Positions 6,876 to 15,081 of a DNA stretch of 64,000 nt are shown one piece after another (position 1 is the stretch's first letter; each line of letters begins with the position of its first letter). Both the position numbers and the translations under genes were made by a program. The notes beneath the pieces were generated by a model. It was not told the origin of the DNA. It saw only the letters and a list, made by a program, of their open reading frames with translations, and did not search any database. Origin of the DNA: Pseudomonadota bacterium (GTDB taxonomy: Bacteria > Pseudomonadota > Alphaproteobacteria > Rhizobiales > MH13); the NCBI GenBank assembly GCA_039024915.1, contig JBCCPK010000010.1:1-64000 (forward strand). Reading direction: 5' to 3'.

Positions 6876-8570
6876 ATGGCCGACATCGACGTTACGAATC
6901 GCAAGCAGCTTGAGGCGTTTTTAAGCACCGTCGCCGAACGCGAGGGCGGGCGCGAGCAAGTGATCGCGTTCGCGGCAAGAGCGGCGCTACGCGCCATGCC
7001 GGCGTTTATTTCTCTCAAGCTTGATGAACGGTCCGAACTCGCCCGAACTATCCTGCTGCCCTGTCTTCGCGCTATGGCAGCGCCATGGGCTGCGGCCACA
7101 TATCCAGCCCATGGCGCTGATCTTGCGTCTGCTGCCCGCGCTGCTGCCGATGCTGCTGCCCGCGCTGCCGATGCTGCTGCCTACGCTGCCGACGCTGCCG
7201 ACGCTGCTGCCCGCGCTGCCGATGCTGCTGCCTACGCTGCCGACGCTGCCTACGCCGCTGCCGACGCTGCTGCCCGCGCTGCCTACGCCGCTGCCTACGC
7301 TGCCGACGCTGCCTACGCCGCTGCCGACGCTGCTGATGTCGAGGCAATCGAGGCGGGGAAAACCCTCGCTCTTCAACCATTATGGCCAGACGGAGAGAGC
7401 AACTGGGCGCGCAAGAATTGGCAGACCCTCCGCCAAAGCCTTCTCGATCTTGAGGAAGATTGGGAGGTCTGGATCGACTGGTACGAAGCGCGGTTGCAAG
7501 GCAAACCAACCTTTAGGCTATCGGCAGCCGCCAACGAGCGCATCGAAGTCGCCCGCGTCCTTGAGATCGAGGAAGAGGACTGGAAGCAAGGCCCCGCCCA
7601 CGTCAACGCCAAGATCAAAGCGATCATCGAGCGGGAGACGGAACTCGACATCGTTGAGCGGGAGGCGAACGCATTTGGTGAACCTCTGGACAAGGCCGAC
7701 GAACCGCCGGCTGAGCCTGATCCGGGACCGGGTCCAGCATACTCCGCGACAAACGGCAAACTTGCGCGTACAAGGGCGCCACCAACCGAGGATGATGCGA
7801 ACGCGAGCGAGAAGCTTCTCCCCCGGCTGATTTCGACGACCGAGCGGCTGGCTGCAATGGCTATAAAGCTAGAGAATTCGCACCCGGAACTTGCTTTCGC
7901 AATCAAGGAGTATGCCGTCGAAATCAATCGCCCGTTTGAGGAGCTAGACCTTGCCGGACTCTTCGCGACCGGCGGAGCGTTGATGGAAATGCACCTTGCA
8001 TTTGAAAGTGCCGACGGGCCGACCATGACGGAAGAGCTTGAGCCCGAAGTTAACGGGCTTCTTGCCAACGTGGCCCGGCAGCACGGAGCCTTTCTGCTTG
8101 GCACGGAAGAAGGAAAGAACTTGGTCGAGCGCGCTGACCGGTTCCTTCAACAGGCACAACTGCTTCGTGAAATTGAAGCACCCGGGAACACCCTTCTCGG
8201 TATTCTCACTGATGACGCTGATCTCGTTGATGAAGAGACGAGGAGCGCGCACAGGCCGCTGCGAGACCTATTGCTTCACTTTGACTGGACCGTTGGCCGG
8301 ACGGGTTACGCAGCAATGGTTACCGTCCGAAAGGCCGTCTTCTTCTGTTTAATGTCGATTGTTGCGGCAGGTGCTGTCGGCGGTGGTCTACAGCTATTTG
8401 GAACGCTCGCAGGCGATCCTCAAATGCAGTTTTTGCACGTTGTAATTCCGTTCGTTCGCGACTACGCGGCGCAAATCCTTGCCTTTTACCAACATAGCCC
8501 GGAGATGCGCGCCTACGCTGAATATGCGATCGCATTAGCCAAGAACGCAGACAGAGACAATAAAGCCTAG
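6876..8570 (+). CDS. Alanine-rich heptad-repeat membrane protein of unknown function
   Basis: I do not recognise a characterised family for this 564-residue protein. Residues 1-80 are helical and globular. Residues 86-154 (DNA 7131-7337) consist almost only of Ala with Asp, Arg or Tyr at every third or fourth position. The mean spacing is about 3.5 over 19 intervals, giving one stripe on an Ala helix. Next come a Trp-rich block, WEVWIDWYEARLQG (196-209), an acidic segment, and a Pro-rich linker near 275-290 (PPAEPDPGPGPA). A long helical C-terminal part follows, with one membrane helix near 485-508. The ATG at 6876 is preferred to a GTG at 6840. It stands alone, flanked on both sides by palindromic repeats, which suggests an accessory gene. 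Similar Ala-repeat plus W..W..WY..RL.G proteins occur in other alphaproteobacteria from memory. A defence or immunity role has been suggested for some Ala-repeat proteins but is not shown here. Confidence 0.7.
   Translation: MADIDVTNRKQLEAFLSTVAEREGGREQVIAFAARAALRAMPAFISLKLDERSELARTILLPCLRAMAAPWAAATYPAHGADLASAARAAADAAARAADAAAYAADAADAAARAADAAAYAADAAYAAADAAARAAYAAAYAADAAYAAADAADVEAIEAGKTLALQPLWPDGESNWARKNWQTLRQSLLDLEEDWEVWIDWYEARLQGKPTFRLSAAANERIEVARVLEIEEEDWKQGPAHVNAKIKAIIERETELDIVEREANAFGEPLDKADEPPAEPDPGPGPAYSATNGKLARTRAPPTEDDANASEKLLPRLISTTERLAAMAIKLENSHPELAFAIKEYAVEINRPFEELDLAGLFATGGALMEMHLAFESADGPTMTEELEPEVNGLLANVARQHGAFLLGTEEGKNLVERADRFLQQAQLLREIEAPGNTLLGILTDDADLVDEETRSAHRPLRDLLLHFDWTVGRTGYAAMVTVRKAVFFCLMSIVAAGAVGGGLQLFGTLAGDPQMQFLHVVIPFVRDYAAQILAFYQHSPEMRAYAEYAIALAKNADRDNKA
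7131..7337 (+). repeat. Coding low-complexity repeat (GCTGCC-rich)
   Basis: About 69 codons alternate GCT/GCC alanine codons with GAT/GAC, CGC and TAC. Larger blocks repeat, for example GATGCTGCTGCCTACGCT twice. In other frames it reads as Leu-Pro or Gly-Ser repeats, which explains several spurious ORFs. The tract should be prone to length change by slippage or recombination in units that keep the frame. Confidence 0.85.
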
Positions 8571-8650
8571 CCGTTTTCCCGCCGGGCGATGCGTAGGCCG
8601 TCATCGCTTTACGGTTCAGCCAGAAGGGTTCCAGCTCCACAGACCGTCAT

Positions 8651-8669
8651 CCTCGGGCTTGGCCCGAGG
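8651..8669. repeat. REP-like palindrome, type B
   Basis: CCTCGGGC-TTG-GCCCGAGG is a perfect 8-bp stem with a 3-nt loop, preceded by GTCAT. Its design is that of the CCCGGACTTGATCCGGG elements but with a different stem sequence. It lies 80 nt after the alanine-rich gene. Confidence 0.7.
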
Positions 8670-8835
8670 ACCCATGTGGTGCTTGCCGCTATTATGACGC
8701 GGCCGGGATGGTATGGACCGTAGGCACGAGGCCTAGGGTGACACTTGGTGATGGAACCGCTCGTTCAGCACGCTCGCGGCTGCGTTACTTTCGCTGCACG
8801 ACCGACATCCTTCTTTGCTCTGTGCCTCCTTTTTT

Positions 8836-8877
8836 GCTCTGTGCCACCGACCCTACGTGTCTGCGGCACAACCGCTG
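8836..8877 (+). repeat. Diverged hairpin unit, GTGCC/GGCAC version
   Basis: GCTCTGTGCC, then 19 nt, then GGCACAACCGCTGG mirrors the units at 9101-9206, with GTGCC/GGCAC replacing GTTCC/GGAAC. Both sides of the stem have changed together, so pairing is kept. A partial copy (TTTGCTCTGTGCCTCC) lies directly upstream at 8814. Confidence 0.5.
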
Positions 8878-9100
8878 GATTTATCCCCGCCCCCTATTCC
8901 TTCCCCCATCATCCCTCCCGCCTTTCGCCGATCATCTGACGAGGCGCTCGGGGTCGTGTCCCGGGCCGGTGGAGGGGCGAAGCGCTCAGTCTTCTTTATG
9001 GGGTCACGCCCAGCAAAGGTGCTGAGGGTGAAGTCAAAGGCGTCTGATGGTTTGCATCAGGCCGACAGTGTTGGTGGGGATGACGCTCCGGTCCATTCTT

Positions 9101-9206
9101 GTGGCTCTGTTCCTCCGGAACAACCGCAGGTTGTGGCTCTGTTCCTCCGGAACAACCGCAGGATGTGGCTCTGTTCCACGGCAAAAGCCGTCGGAACAAC
9201 CGCGAA
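9101..9206 (+). repeat. Tandem hairpin-forming repeat array, three units
   Basis: Two near-identical 32-bp units start at 9101 and 9133 (GTGGCTCTGTTCC, TCC, GGAACAACCGCAGG). A third starts at 9165. In each, GTTCC and GGAAC can pair. In the third the 3-nt loop is replaced by a longer insert that itself pairs (ACGGC-aaaa-GCCGT), extending the stem. There are no CRISPR-like spacers. Confidence 0.7.
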
Positions 9207-9449
9207 TGGCCCGACCGCTTTCATCCCGAACCCATCCCTGGCGCGTTGATTCCGCTAGAGGTAGCGCCTTACGGTCCGGGTGGCTCGCCTGCCCAAGCCG
9301 CCTTTGTATAAGCCAAAGAACGCTTCGCACGGGGTGCTCGAGCCTCTGGTTCATCCGTGAGGCAGCGCCACAGACATATCAAAGACACAGGCGACGCCGC
9401 ACGGCACCCCGTCTGCCCCGCATTGCTGATAGCGCTGGTCTTGCGCTTC

Positions 9450-9466
9450 CCCGGATCAAGTCCGGG
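9450..9466. repeat. REP-like palindrome, type A, reversed
   Basis: CCCGGA-TCAAG-TCCGGG is the reverse complement of the core of the element at 6583-6603. The two therefore bracket the alanine-rich gene in inverted orientation. Confidence 0.7.
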
Positions 9467-9654
9467 CTCAACGTGCGATCAGCACGATGACACCGCGAAC
9501 CGGCAATGTCGGCTCGCGCTTCTTGTGCTGCGCCTTTTGAGCTGCAAACGGAAGACATGCCCGGTCACACGAGTGTGAAGGCGCGGGGCTGGAGCGCTGC
9601 ATCCAAAACGTGCTTGGCTGACGGGCCTCCGCCTGCCGCACCCACGGACCGTCC

Positions 9655-10584
9655 TTGCTCCTGCGCATCCTCCAGTTCGTCTTCGCCATCATCGCCGGGC
9701 TTGCGGCGGTGGTCGCGTTTCAGCACCTGCGCCTGTCGACGGCCTCCCCGCCGCCGGACAAGCCCGAAGGCGCGATCCGGATCGCCTCCTACAATGTCCA
9801 CTACATCGTGCTTTTTCAGGGGGAAGGGCGCTGGGGCCTGTCGGGCTGGGAGGAGCGCAAGGGGCCGATGGACACCGTGTTCAAGGCGCTCGACGCGGAC
9901 ATCATCGCCTTCCAGGAGATGGAGAGCTTCTGGCGCGGCAGCGATGGCAGCATCAATCTGGCGCGCGACTGGCTGCTCGAGAACAACCCCGGCTATGCCG
10001 CGGCAGCGATGGGCGACTGGCGCGCCTTCCCCGGCACCCAGCCGATCTTCTACCGCCCCGAACGCTTCGGCGTGCGCGATCAGGGCTGGTGGTTCTTCTC
10101 CGAAGAGCCGGACCGGATCTATTCGCGCGGGTTCGATGGCGCTTCACCCTCCTTCGCCTCGTGGGTGCAGTTCGAAGACAGGGACAGCGGCGCCCTGTTC
10201 CGCGTGGTCAGCGTGCATTTCGATGCGTTCAGCCGGACCAACCGCAACGGCGCCGCCGCGCTGACCGCTTCACGCGTCGCGCCGTGGATCGAAGCTGGCG
10301 AGACGGTGATCCTTGCGGGCGATCTCAATGCGCTTTCGGGCTCGCGCATCCATGCGACGCTGGAAAGGGTCGGGCTGACGTTCCCCAGGGTCCCGCACGC
10401 GAGCTTCCATCTCAATCGCGGGCTGCATCTGTTCGGAGCAATCGACCATTTCGGTCTGTCAGGCACCGCCCAGGCTGTCGCCCGGCCCTTCGTGCTGCAG
10501 ATGAGACCTGATGGTGTCTGGCCGACCGATCACCACCCGGTCGGCATCGACCTGAACATCGATCCATCGGTCCCTGATGGTTGA
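9655..10584 (+). CDS. Endonuclease/exonuclease/phosphatase-family protein, membrane-anchored
   Basis: This 309-residue protein opens with a hydrophobic segment (about residues 2-22). It then has an EEP fold: IRIASYNVHYI (start of the core, with the metal-binding Asn), FQEMESF (the metal-binding Glu), ILAGDLNAL (catalytic Asp and Asn) and the C-terminal PTDHHPVG with the catalytic His. These residues mark a Mg-dependent phosphodiesterase of the DNase I/sphingomyelinase superfamily, acting outside the inner membrane. The start is TTG, as no suitable ATG lies upstream in frame. The substrate cannot be read from the sequence. Confidence 0.85.
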   Translation: MLLRILQFVFAIIAGLAAVVAFQHLRLSTASPPPDKPEGAIRIASYNVHYIVLFQGEGRWGLSGWEERKGPMDTVFKALDADIIAFQEMESFWRGSDGSINLARDWLLENNPGYAAAAMGDWRAFPGTQPIFYRPERFGVRDQGWWFFSEEPDRIYSRGFDGASPSFASWVQFEDRDSGALFRVVSVHFDAFSRTNRNGAAALTASRVAPWIEAGETVILAGDLNALSGSRIHATLERVGLTFPRVPHASFHLNRGLHLFGAIDHFGLSGTAQAVARPFVLQMRPDGVWPTDHHPVGIDLNIDPSVPDG

Positions 10585-10656
10585 TCATCGTCCTGCGTTG
10601 CGCTTGTCGGCGCGGGCCTCTACCCTCGCGTGAGACGACGCGGAAGGCGGTGCGGC

Positions 10657-11202
10657 ATGCTCACCCAAGACACACACCCAATGGGCTGGAAGGCGGAAGC
10701 TTTTACGCTTCCCGATTGCGACGGAAACCAGCACAGCCTCGATAGCCTGATGGGCGAGAAGGGTCTCGTGCTCGTCTTCATGTGCAACCACTGCCCCTAC
10801 GTGGTGGCCGTCGCTGATCGCCTCGCCGCCGACGCTCGGACGCTCATGGATGAAGGGTTCGGCGTGGCTGGGATCAACGCCAATGATTTCATCGCCTACC
10901 CCGAGGACAGCCCCGCGAAAATGAAGCTTTACGCCGAAAAGTGGGCCTTGCCCTTCCCCTATCTGGTGGACGAGGCGCAGCACGTTGCCAAATCCTATGG
11001 AGCGGTCTGCACACCCGACCCGTTCGGCTTCTCCGCGGCGGGCGAATTGCAATATCGCGGTCGTCTGGACGACGCTCGACGCGGCGATGCCTCCGGTCGG
11101 ACGCCGGAACTTGTGAACGCGATGCGGATGATCGGCGAGACGTCTTCAGGGCCAGCCGAACAGTTTGCCAGCATGGGCTGCTCCATCAAGTGGAGCCGAT
11201 AA
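10657..11202 (+). CDS. Thioredoxin-fold redoxin (AhpC/TSA-like)
   Basis: This 181-residue protein has a thioredoxin fold. LVLVFMCNHCPYVV (about residues 39-52) holds a CxxC-type motif, CNHC, and YGAVCTPDPFGF supplies the conserved cis-Pro region and a further Cys. It matches the thioredoxin-family proteins annotated as redoxin-domain or peroxiredoxin-like, which reduce disulfides or peroxides. No signal peptide is seen, so it is probably cytoplasmic. The ATG at 10657 has GGAAGG upstream and is preferred to a GTG at 10630. The physiological substrate is unknown. Confidence 0.85.
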   Translation: MLTQDTHPMGWKAEAFTLPDCDGNQHSLDSLMGEKGLVLVFMCNHCPYVVAVADRLAADARTLMDEGFGVAGINANDFIAYPEDSPAKMKLYAEKWALPFPYLVDEAQHVAKSYGAVCTPDPFGFSAAGELQYRGRLDDARRGDASGRTPELVNAMRMIGETSSGPAEQFASMGCSIKWSR

Positions 11203-11272
11203 AGCTGCGCGCATATCCTGCAGCTAATGGTGCACTTACGCTTTTCCGGATCGGCAGCGCCGACGTCTCGCC

Positions 11273-12535
11273 GTGACCTCAACCGCTTCAACCACTCTCG
11301 AAACGCCCGGCTTTGCGCGCTTCATAGCGGCCAACGCGCGCTGGCTTGGCGCGGGCTTTCTTCTGACCGCAAGCAGCTCATTCGGGCAGACCTGGTTCAT
11401 CTCGCTGTTTGCTGGTGAGATCCAGGCCAAGCATGCACTGAGCGATGGCGCGTGGGGGAGCTTATACACGGTCGCAACGCTGGCATCGGCAACGCTGCTG
11501 TTCTGGCGCGGAGACTGGGCCGACCGTGTGCCCTTCGCCGCATTGGTCGCCGTCATCTCGATGGCCTTCGCAAGCGCACTTGTTCTGTTTGCCTTCGCGC
11601 CCACCGTTTGGCTCTTGGGCGTCGCCCTATTTGGTTTGCGTTTTTGCGGCCAAGGCATGTTTACCCATATCGCGATGACGGCCATGGGCAGGTGGTTTGC
11701 TGCGCACCGCGGGCGCGCGGTGGCGATAACCAACCTTGGCCACCCACTGTCAGAGATCATCTTGCCGCCAACGGTCGTACTGGCGATTGCCACGGTTGGC
11801 TGGCAACCAACGCTTGCGTTTTCGGCCTTCCTGCTCGCCATCCCGATTGCGCTCGCTTTGCGCCGACTTCTGTCGGGAAGCCGCACACCGAAGTCGGTCG
11901 AAGAGAACATGGATACGCCCGGCCTGTTCGGTCGCCATTGGACCCGCGCCGACGCCCGGCGTCATTGGTTGCTTCCTGCGCTGGTGCCGGTGCTCCTGAC
12001 GCCAGGCTTTATCGGGACGGTGATTTTCTTTCACCAGGTGCACATCGCCGATCAAAAGGGATGGACGCTGCTGGCCATGACACCGGGCTACGCAAGCTTT
12101 GCTGGCCTCGCCATTCTGTTCAGCATCCTAAGCGGATTGGCGAGCGACCGTTTTGGACCACATCGGCTTTTGCCCTTTCTTCTCCTGCCGATGGGCTTGG
12201 GAATAGCGCTGCTGGGCCCCGCGTCGGACATTTGGCACTGGTACGCGGCGCTGGGACTGCTGGGCATAAGTCAGGGAATTTCCAACGCATTGGCGGGTGT
12301 CCTGTACCCCTTCGTTTACGGCACGCGACATTTGGGTTCGATCCGTTCGATGGCGACCACGATCATGATCTTCTCGACAGCCATCGGGCCGGGTATCACC
12401 GGCATCCTCATTGATCGCGGTATACCGTTTGCCGCTCAAGCTCCGTTCATGGGAGCTTGGTGCTTTGTGTTCAGCTTGCTGTGCTTGTGGATCAGCGTCC
12501 GGCTCAACAAGCAAATAGGAGTTCAGGCAGCATGA
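11273..12535 (+). CDS. MFS transporter
   Basis: This 420-residue polytopic protein has about 12 hydrophobic segments and the MFS layout of two six-helix halves joined by a polar loop near residues 200-230. Motif-A-like residues are visible as [12 protein letters not shown] after helix 2 and [13 protein letters not shown] in the second half. The GTG at 11273 is the likely start. The stop overlaps the ATG of the next gene by 4 nt (ATGA), so the two are translationally coupled. The substrate is not predictable from the sequence. Confidence 0.85.
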   Translation: MTSTASTTLETPGFARFIAANARWLGAGFLLTASSSFGQTWFISLFAGEIQAKHALSDGAWGSLYTVATLASATLLFWRGDWADRVPFAALVAVISMAFASALVLFAFAPTVWLLGVALFGLRFCGQGMFTHIAMTAMGRWFAAHRGRAVAITNLGHPLSEIILPPTVVLAIATVGWQPTLAFSAFLLAIPIALALRRLLSGSRTPKSVEENMDTPGLFGRHWTRADARRHWLLPALVPVLLTPGFIGTVIFFHQVHIADQKGWTLLAMTPGYASFAGLAILFSILSGLASDRFGPHRLLPFLLLPMGLGIALLGPASDIWHWYAALGLLGISQGISNALAGVLYPFVYGTRHLGSIRSMATTIMIFSTAIGPGITGILIDRGIPFAAQAPFMGAWCFVFSLLCLWISVRLNKQIGVQAA

Positions 12536-12987
12536 CCATCTACGTCGACGCCGACGCATGTCCTGTCAAAGATGAGGTGGAAAGGGTGGCGGACCGTCTG
12601 TCGATACCGGTTGTTATGGTCTGCAACGGCGGCATTCGCCCGCCGCGCAACCCGCTGTTGAGGTTGCAAATCGTGCCAGAAGGCCCAGACGCTGCCGACC
12701 TCTGGATTGCCGAGCAATGCCGTTCCGGCGATATCGTCGTCACGGATGATATGCCCTTGGCGGATCGGTGCGTCAAAGCGGGCGCACAGGTGCTCAAGAA
12801 CAATGGTGAGGTCCTCACAGCGGCCAATATTGGTGAGCGAATTGCCACACGGGACCTGATGGCCGACATTCGCGCCGCCAATCCCTTCCATCAAGGAGGG
12901 GGTAGGCCGTTTTCCAAGGCGGACCGATCACGCTTCCTGCAAGCGCTCGACAAAGCGGCCCGCCAGGCAGCTCAGTCGGCACGCTAG
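12532..12987 (+). CDS. UPF0178 (YaiI/YqxD) family protein
   Basis: This 151-residue cytoplasmic protein matches UPF0178. It begins [16 protein letters not shown] and continues with the blocks [13 protein letters not shown] and [15 protein letters not shown]. The acidic DADACP and TDDMPLA motifs are reminiscent of PIN/NYN-type nucleases, but the activity of the family is not established. It overlaps the preceding MFS gene by 4 nt. Length is typical. Confidence 0.92.
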   Translation: MTIYVDADACPVKDEVERVADRLSIPVVMVCNGGIRPPRNPLLRLQIVPEGPDAADLWIAEQCRSGDIVVTDDMPLADRCVKAGAQVLKNNGEVLTAANIGERIATRDLMADIRAANPFHQGGGRPFSKADRSRFLQALDKAARQAAQSAR

Positions 12988-13202
12988 TCCCGAGAGACCT
13001 CAATCATTCTCGCGCATTCCGATGGCCTGAGGCGGCCTCAGTCGCGCGCGGCCGATGCACCCAAAAATCATCTCAGGTCACCCGATTGAAAAGGACCAAT
13101 CCACAGTCGGTTCGGCCATTTTTTGCGATCTACATTCTAGCTTGCTAACATACGGCCGGTCCCCATCCGGGACGCCCAAGAAAAATGCCGATCGGTTGAA
13201 AA

Positions 13203-13223
13203 AGGTCTGCACGCAGCAGACCT
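13203..13223 (+). promoter_or_regulatory. Leader hairpin before the BCCT transporter gene
   Basis: AGGTCTGC-ACGCA-GCAGACCT is a perfect 8-bp stem with a 5-nt loop. It ends 28 nt before the start codon and just ahead of the Shine-Dalgarno region (GAGGAAAG). It could act on translation or be a regulator site. Confidence 0.4.
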
Positions 13224-13251
13224 GCCGAAGAGCACGTGAGGAAAGATATTT

Positions 13252-14934
13252 ATGAAGCCTCCTATTACAGAACTGCCCATCAAGACTGCCGCATCAGGCT
13301 TCTACCGGGGCTTCACCAAAGACGTGACAATCACCGCCAAGATTCTGGTTGGTGCGCTCATTATTTGGGCTATCGCGTTTCCAGCGCAAGCAGCCTCCGT
13401 GCTTGGCGCACTCAACAGCATCATCCTTGCATCCTTCAGCTATTGGTACGTTTATGCTGTCGCATTCTTCCTGATCCTGTGCTTCGTCCTCGCGCTTTGG
13501 CCAGCCGCGGGAAGACTGAAGCTCGGAACGGAAGAAGACGAACCGGAATTCTCGAATTTCTCCTGGTTCTCGATGATGTTCGGTGCCGGTATCGGTATTG
13601 GCATGCTCACCTTCGCGACGGCGGAGCCCATGTATCACTGGGCATCGAACCCCGCGACCATTCAGGGGATCACCGAGGGCAGCACAGCGGGCAACGTCCG
13701 TGACGCTTATATCTGGTCGTTCACCCATTGGGGCCTTGCGGCCTGGGCCTGCTACGCGATTGTCGGGCTTGCGCTAGCCTATTTCTCCTACCGCCGCAGC
13801 CTACCGCTGACCATTCGCTCCGCGCTGACGCCGATCTTCGGCAACCGTCTGTCCGGACCTCTCGGCCACGTCGTGGACATCGTTGCGGTTGTGGCGACTG
13901 TTTTGGGCGTTTCGCAAACCCTTGGTTTCGGTGTTGAACAGTTCATTTCAGGACTGTCACGCATCGGCTTTGGTGATTGGCTGTACGCGGTCAACGATGC
14001 GGGCGAGCAATCCTCATCGACCTTGGGCATCATCTTCGCACTCACGGTGATCATGGGCCTGTCGACACTGTCCGCGCTGTCGGGTGTCGGCAAAGGCATC
14101 AAATGGTTGTCGAACCTGAATATGGGTCTGAGCTTCTTTCTGCTCGCGTTCTTCCTGATATTCGGATCGACCTTCTTCGGCGCTCAAGCGTTGGTTGTCG
14201 GCGTCTTCGATTACCTCGTGTCCATTCCGGGGAACATCATCACGGTCTGGTCCGCCGACGGGACCGAGACAGGCGATGCGCTGGCCGGCTGGCAAGGCGG
14301 CTGGACGATCTTCTATTGGGCCTGGTGGATTGCCTTCGCGCCATTTGTTGGCGTGTTCCTTGCGCGCATCTCCAAAGGGCGCACGGTCCGCGAGTATGTG
14401 CTTGGCGCCATGATCATCCCGGCGCTGATGTGCTTCGTCTGGTTTGCAATGGTCGGCGGCACAGCCATCGATCTTGAACTGTCTGGTGTCGCTGACGGAG
14501 CGATCACCGGCGCAGGCCAGGCTGACCAGCTTTTCGCGATGCTTGCGGTGATGCTCTCTGACGGGCTGGCGTTCGCGATGTCGATCATCGTCGTGATCTT
14601 GCTTCTGACCTATCTCGTCACGTCGGCCGATAGCGCTGTGCTGATCATCAACACGATCAATGCAGCCGGTGACGAAGGGCCGAAGGCGCGGCCGCACATC
14701 CTTTTCTGGGGTGCTGCACTGGCGTTCGTGGTCGGTGGCCTGATCATCGCCGGCGGGCTCGGCGCAATTCAGACCGCTATGGTGATCGGCGCACTGCCGT
14801 TCTCAGTCGTCATGGTCCTGATGGGTCTCGCTCTGATCCGCGCAATCTATCGCGATGGTCAGCGCGAGAAGCAGGGCCTGCCCACCACGTTCGTTGATGA
14901 CGAACCGGCGGGTGATCGCGTTCCCGCAGAATAA
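13252..14934 (+). CDS. BCCT family transporter (betaine/choline/carnitine type)
   Basis: This 560-residue membrane protein of the BCCT family imports quaternary amines such as glycine betaine or choline, usually with Na+ or H+. About 12 helices are visible. Family signatures are MFGAGIGIGMLTFATAEP (helix 3, substrate/Na site), WSFTHWGLAAWACYAI, and the Trp-rich TIFYWAWWIAFAPFVGVFLA (helix 8). YLVTSADSAVLIINTI marks the C-terminal part. It stands alone with its own leader hairpin and a strong hairpin after it. The C-terminal tail is short, so an osmosensing extension like that of BetP is not evident. The exact substrate is unknown. Confidence 0.92.
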   Translation: MKPPITELPIKTAASGFYRGFTKDVTITAKILVGALIIWAIAFPAQAASVLGALNSIILASFSYWYVYAVAFFLILCFVLALWPAAGRLKLGTEEDEPEFSNFSWFSMMFGAGIGIGMLTFATAEPMYHWASNPATIQGITEGSTAGNVRDAYIWSFTHWGLAAWACYAIVGLALAYFSYRRSLPLTIRSALTPIFGNRLSGPLGHVVDIVAVVATVLGVSQTLGFGVEQFISGLSRIGFGDWLYAVNDAGEQSSSTLGIIFALTVIMGLSTLSALSGVGKGIKWLSNLNMGLSFFLLAFFLIFGSTFFGAQALVVGVFDYLVSIPGNIITVWSADGTETGDALAGWQGGWTIFYWAWWIAFAPFVGVFLARISKGRTVREYVLGAMIIPALMCFVWFAMVGGTAIDLELSGVADGAITGAGQADQLFAMLAVMLSDGLAFAMSIIVVILLLTYLVTSADSAVLIINTINAAGDEGPKARPHILFWGAALAFVVGGLIIAGGLGAIQTAMVIGALPFSVVMVLMGLALIRAIYRDGQREKQGLPTTFVDDEPAGDRVPAE

Positions 14935-14943
14935 CCAAACGCT

Positions 14944-14975
14944 GTTGGCGCGGGTCTGATCAGGCCCGCGCCAAC
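14944..14975 (+). terminator. Strong hairpin downstream of the BCCT gene
   Basis: GTTGGCGCGGG and CCCGCGCCAAC are arms of a nearly perfect 32-nt palindrome, starting 9 nt after the stop codon. It is followed by GCCTT rather than a long T run. It is probably a transcription terminator or mRNA-end stabiliser. Confidence 0.6.
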
Positions 14976-15081
14976 GCCTTAGTATGGCCTTGGCTTCGTC
15001 CCAGCACCCTCGAAACGCCGCCATATTTCCAGCCTAGCGCAGACGCCCCAGCCCGTCCGGGCCTCGACCGCAGGCAAATCC

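Larger units (their letters stand above)
8571..9654. other. 1.1-kb gene-free, repeat-rich region
   Basis: No convincing gene was found. ORFs here are short, overlap on all frames, are rich in Arg/Pro/Cys and are created by the repeats. It holds a REP-like palindrome (8651-8669), an array of hairpin-forming units (8836-8877 and 9101-9206) and a reversed type-A palindrome (9450-9466). Confidence 0.6.

Noticed and set aside
7072-7509. Minus-strand ORFs rich in Arg-Gln or Gly-Ser repeats
   Set aside because: They are complementary-strand readings of the same repeat with no non-repeat domain.
7021-7830. Leu-Pro repeat ORF in the second frame of the alanine-rich gene
   Set aside because: It is the frameshifted reading of the same GCTGCC tract. 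The alanine frame has an extended, globular and membrane-helix-containing protein around the repeat.
9101-9206. Possible CRISPR array
   Set aside because: The repeats are directly adjacent with no unique spacers, there are only two near-identical units, and no cas genes are nearby.
8815-9490. Overlapping ORFs of 100-147 residues in the repeat region
   Set aside because: They are made from the 32-bp hairpin units read in different frames (ALFLRNNRR- and SVPPEQP-type). They have Arg/Pro/Cys-rich composition and no ribosome binding sites.
13055-13255. 66-residue ORF upstream of the BCCT gene
   Set aside because: It runs through the leader hairpin and Shine-Dalgarno region of the real gene and has no recognisable features.
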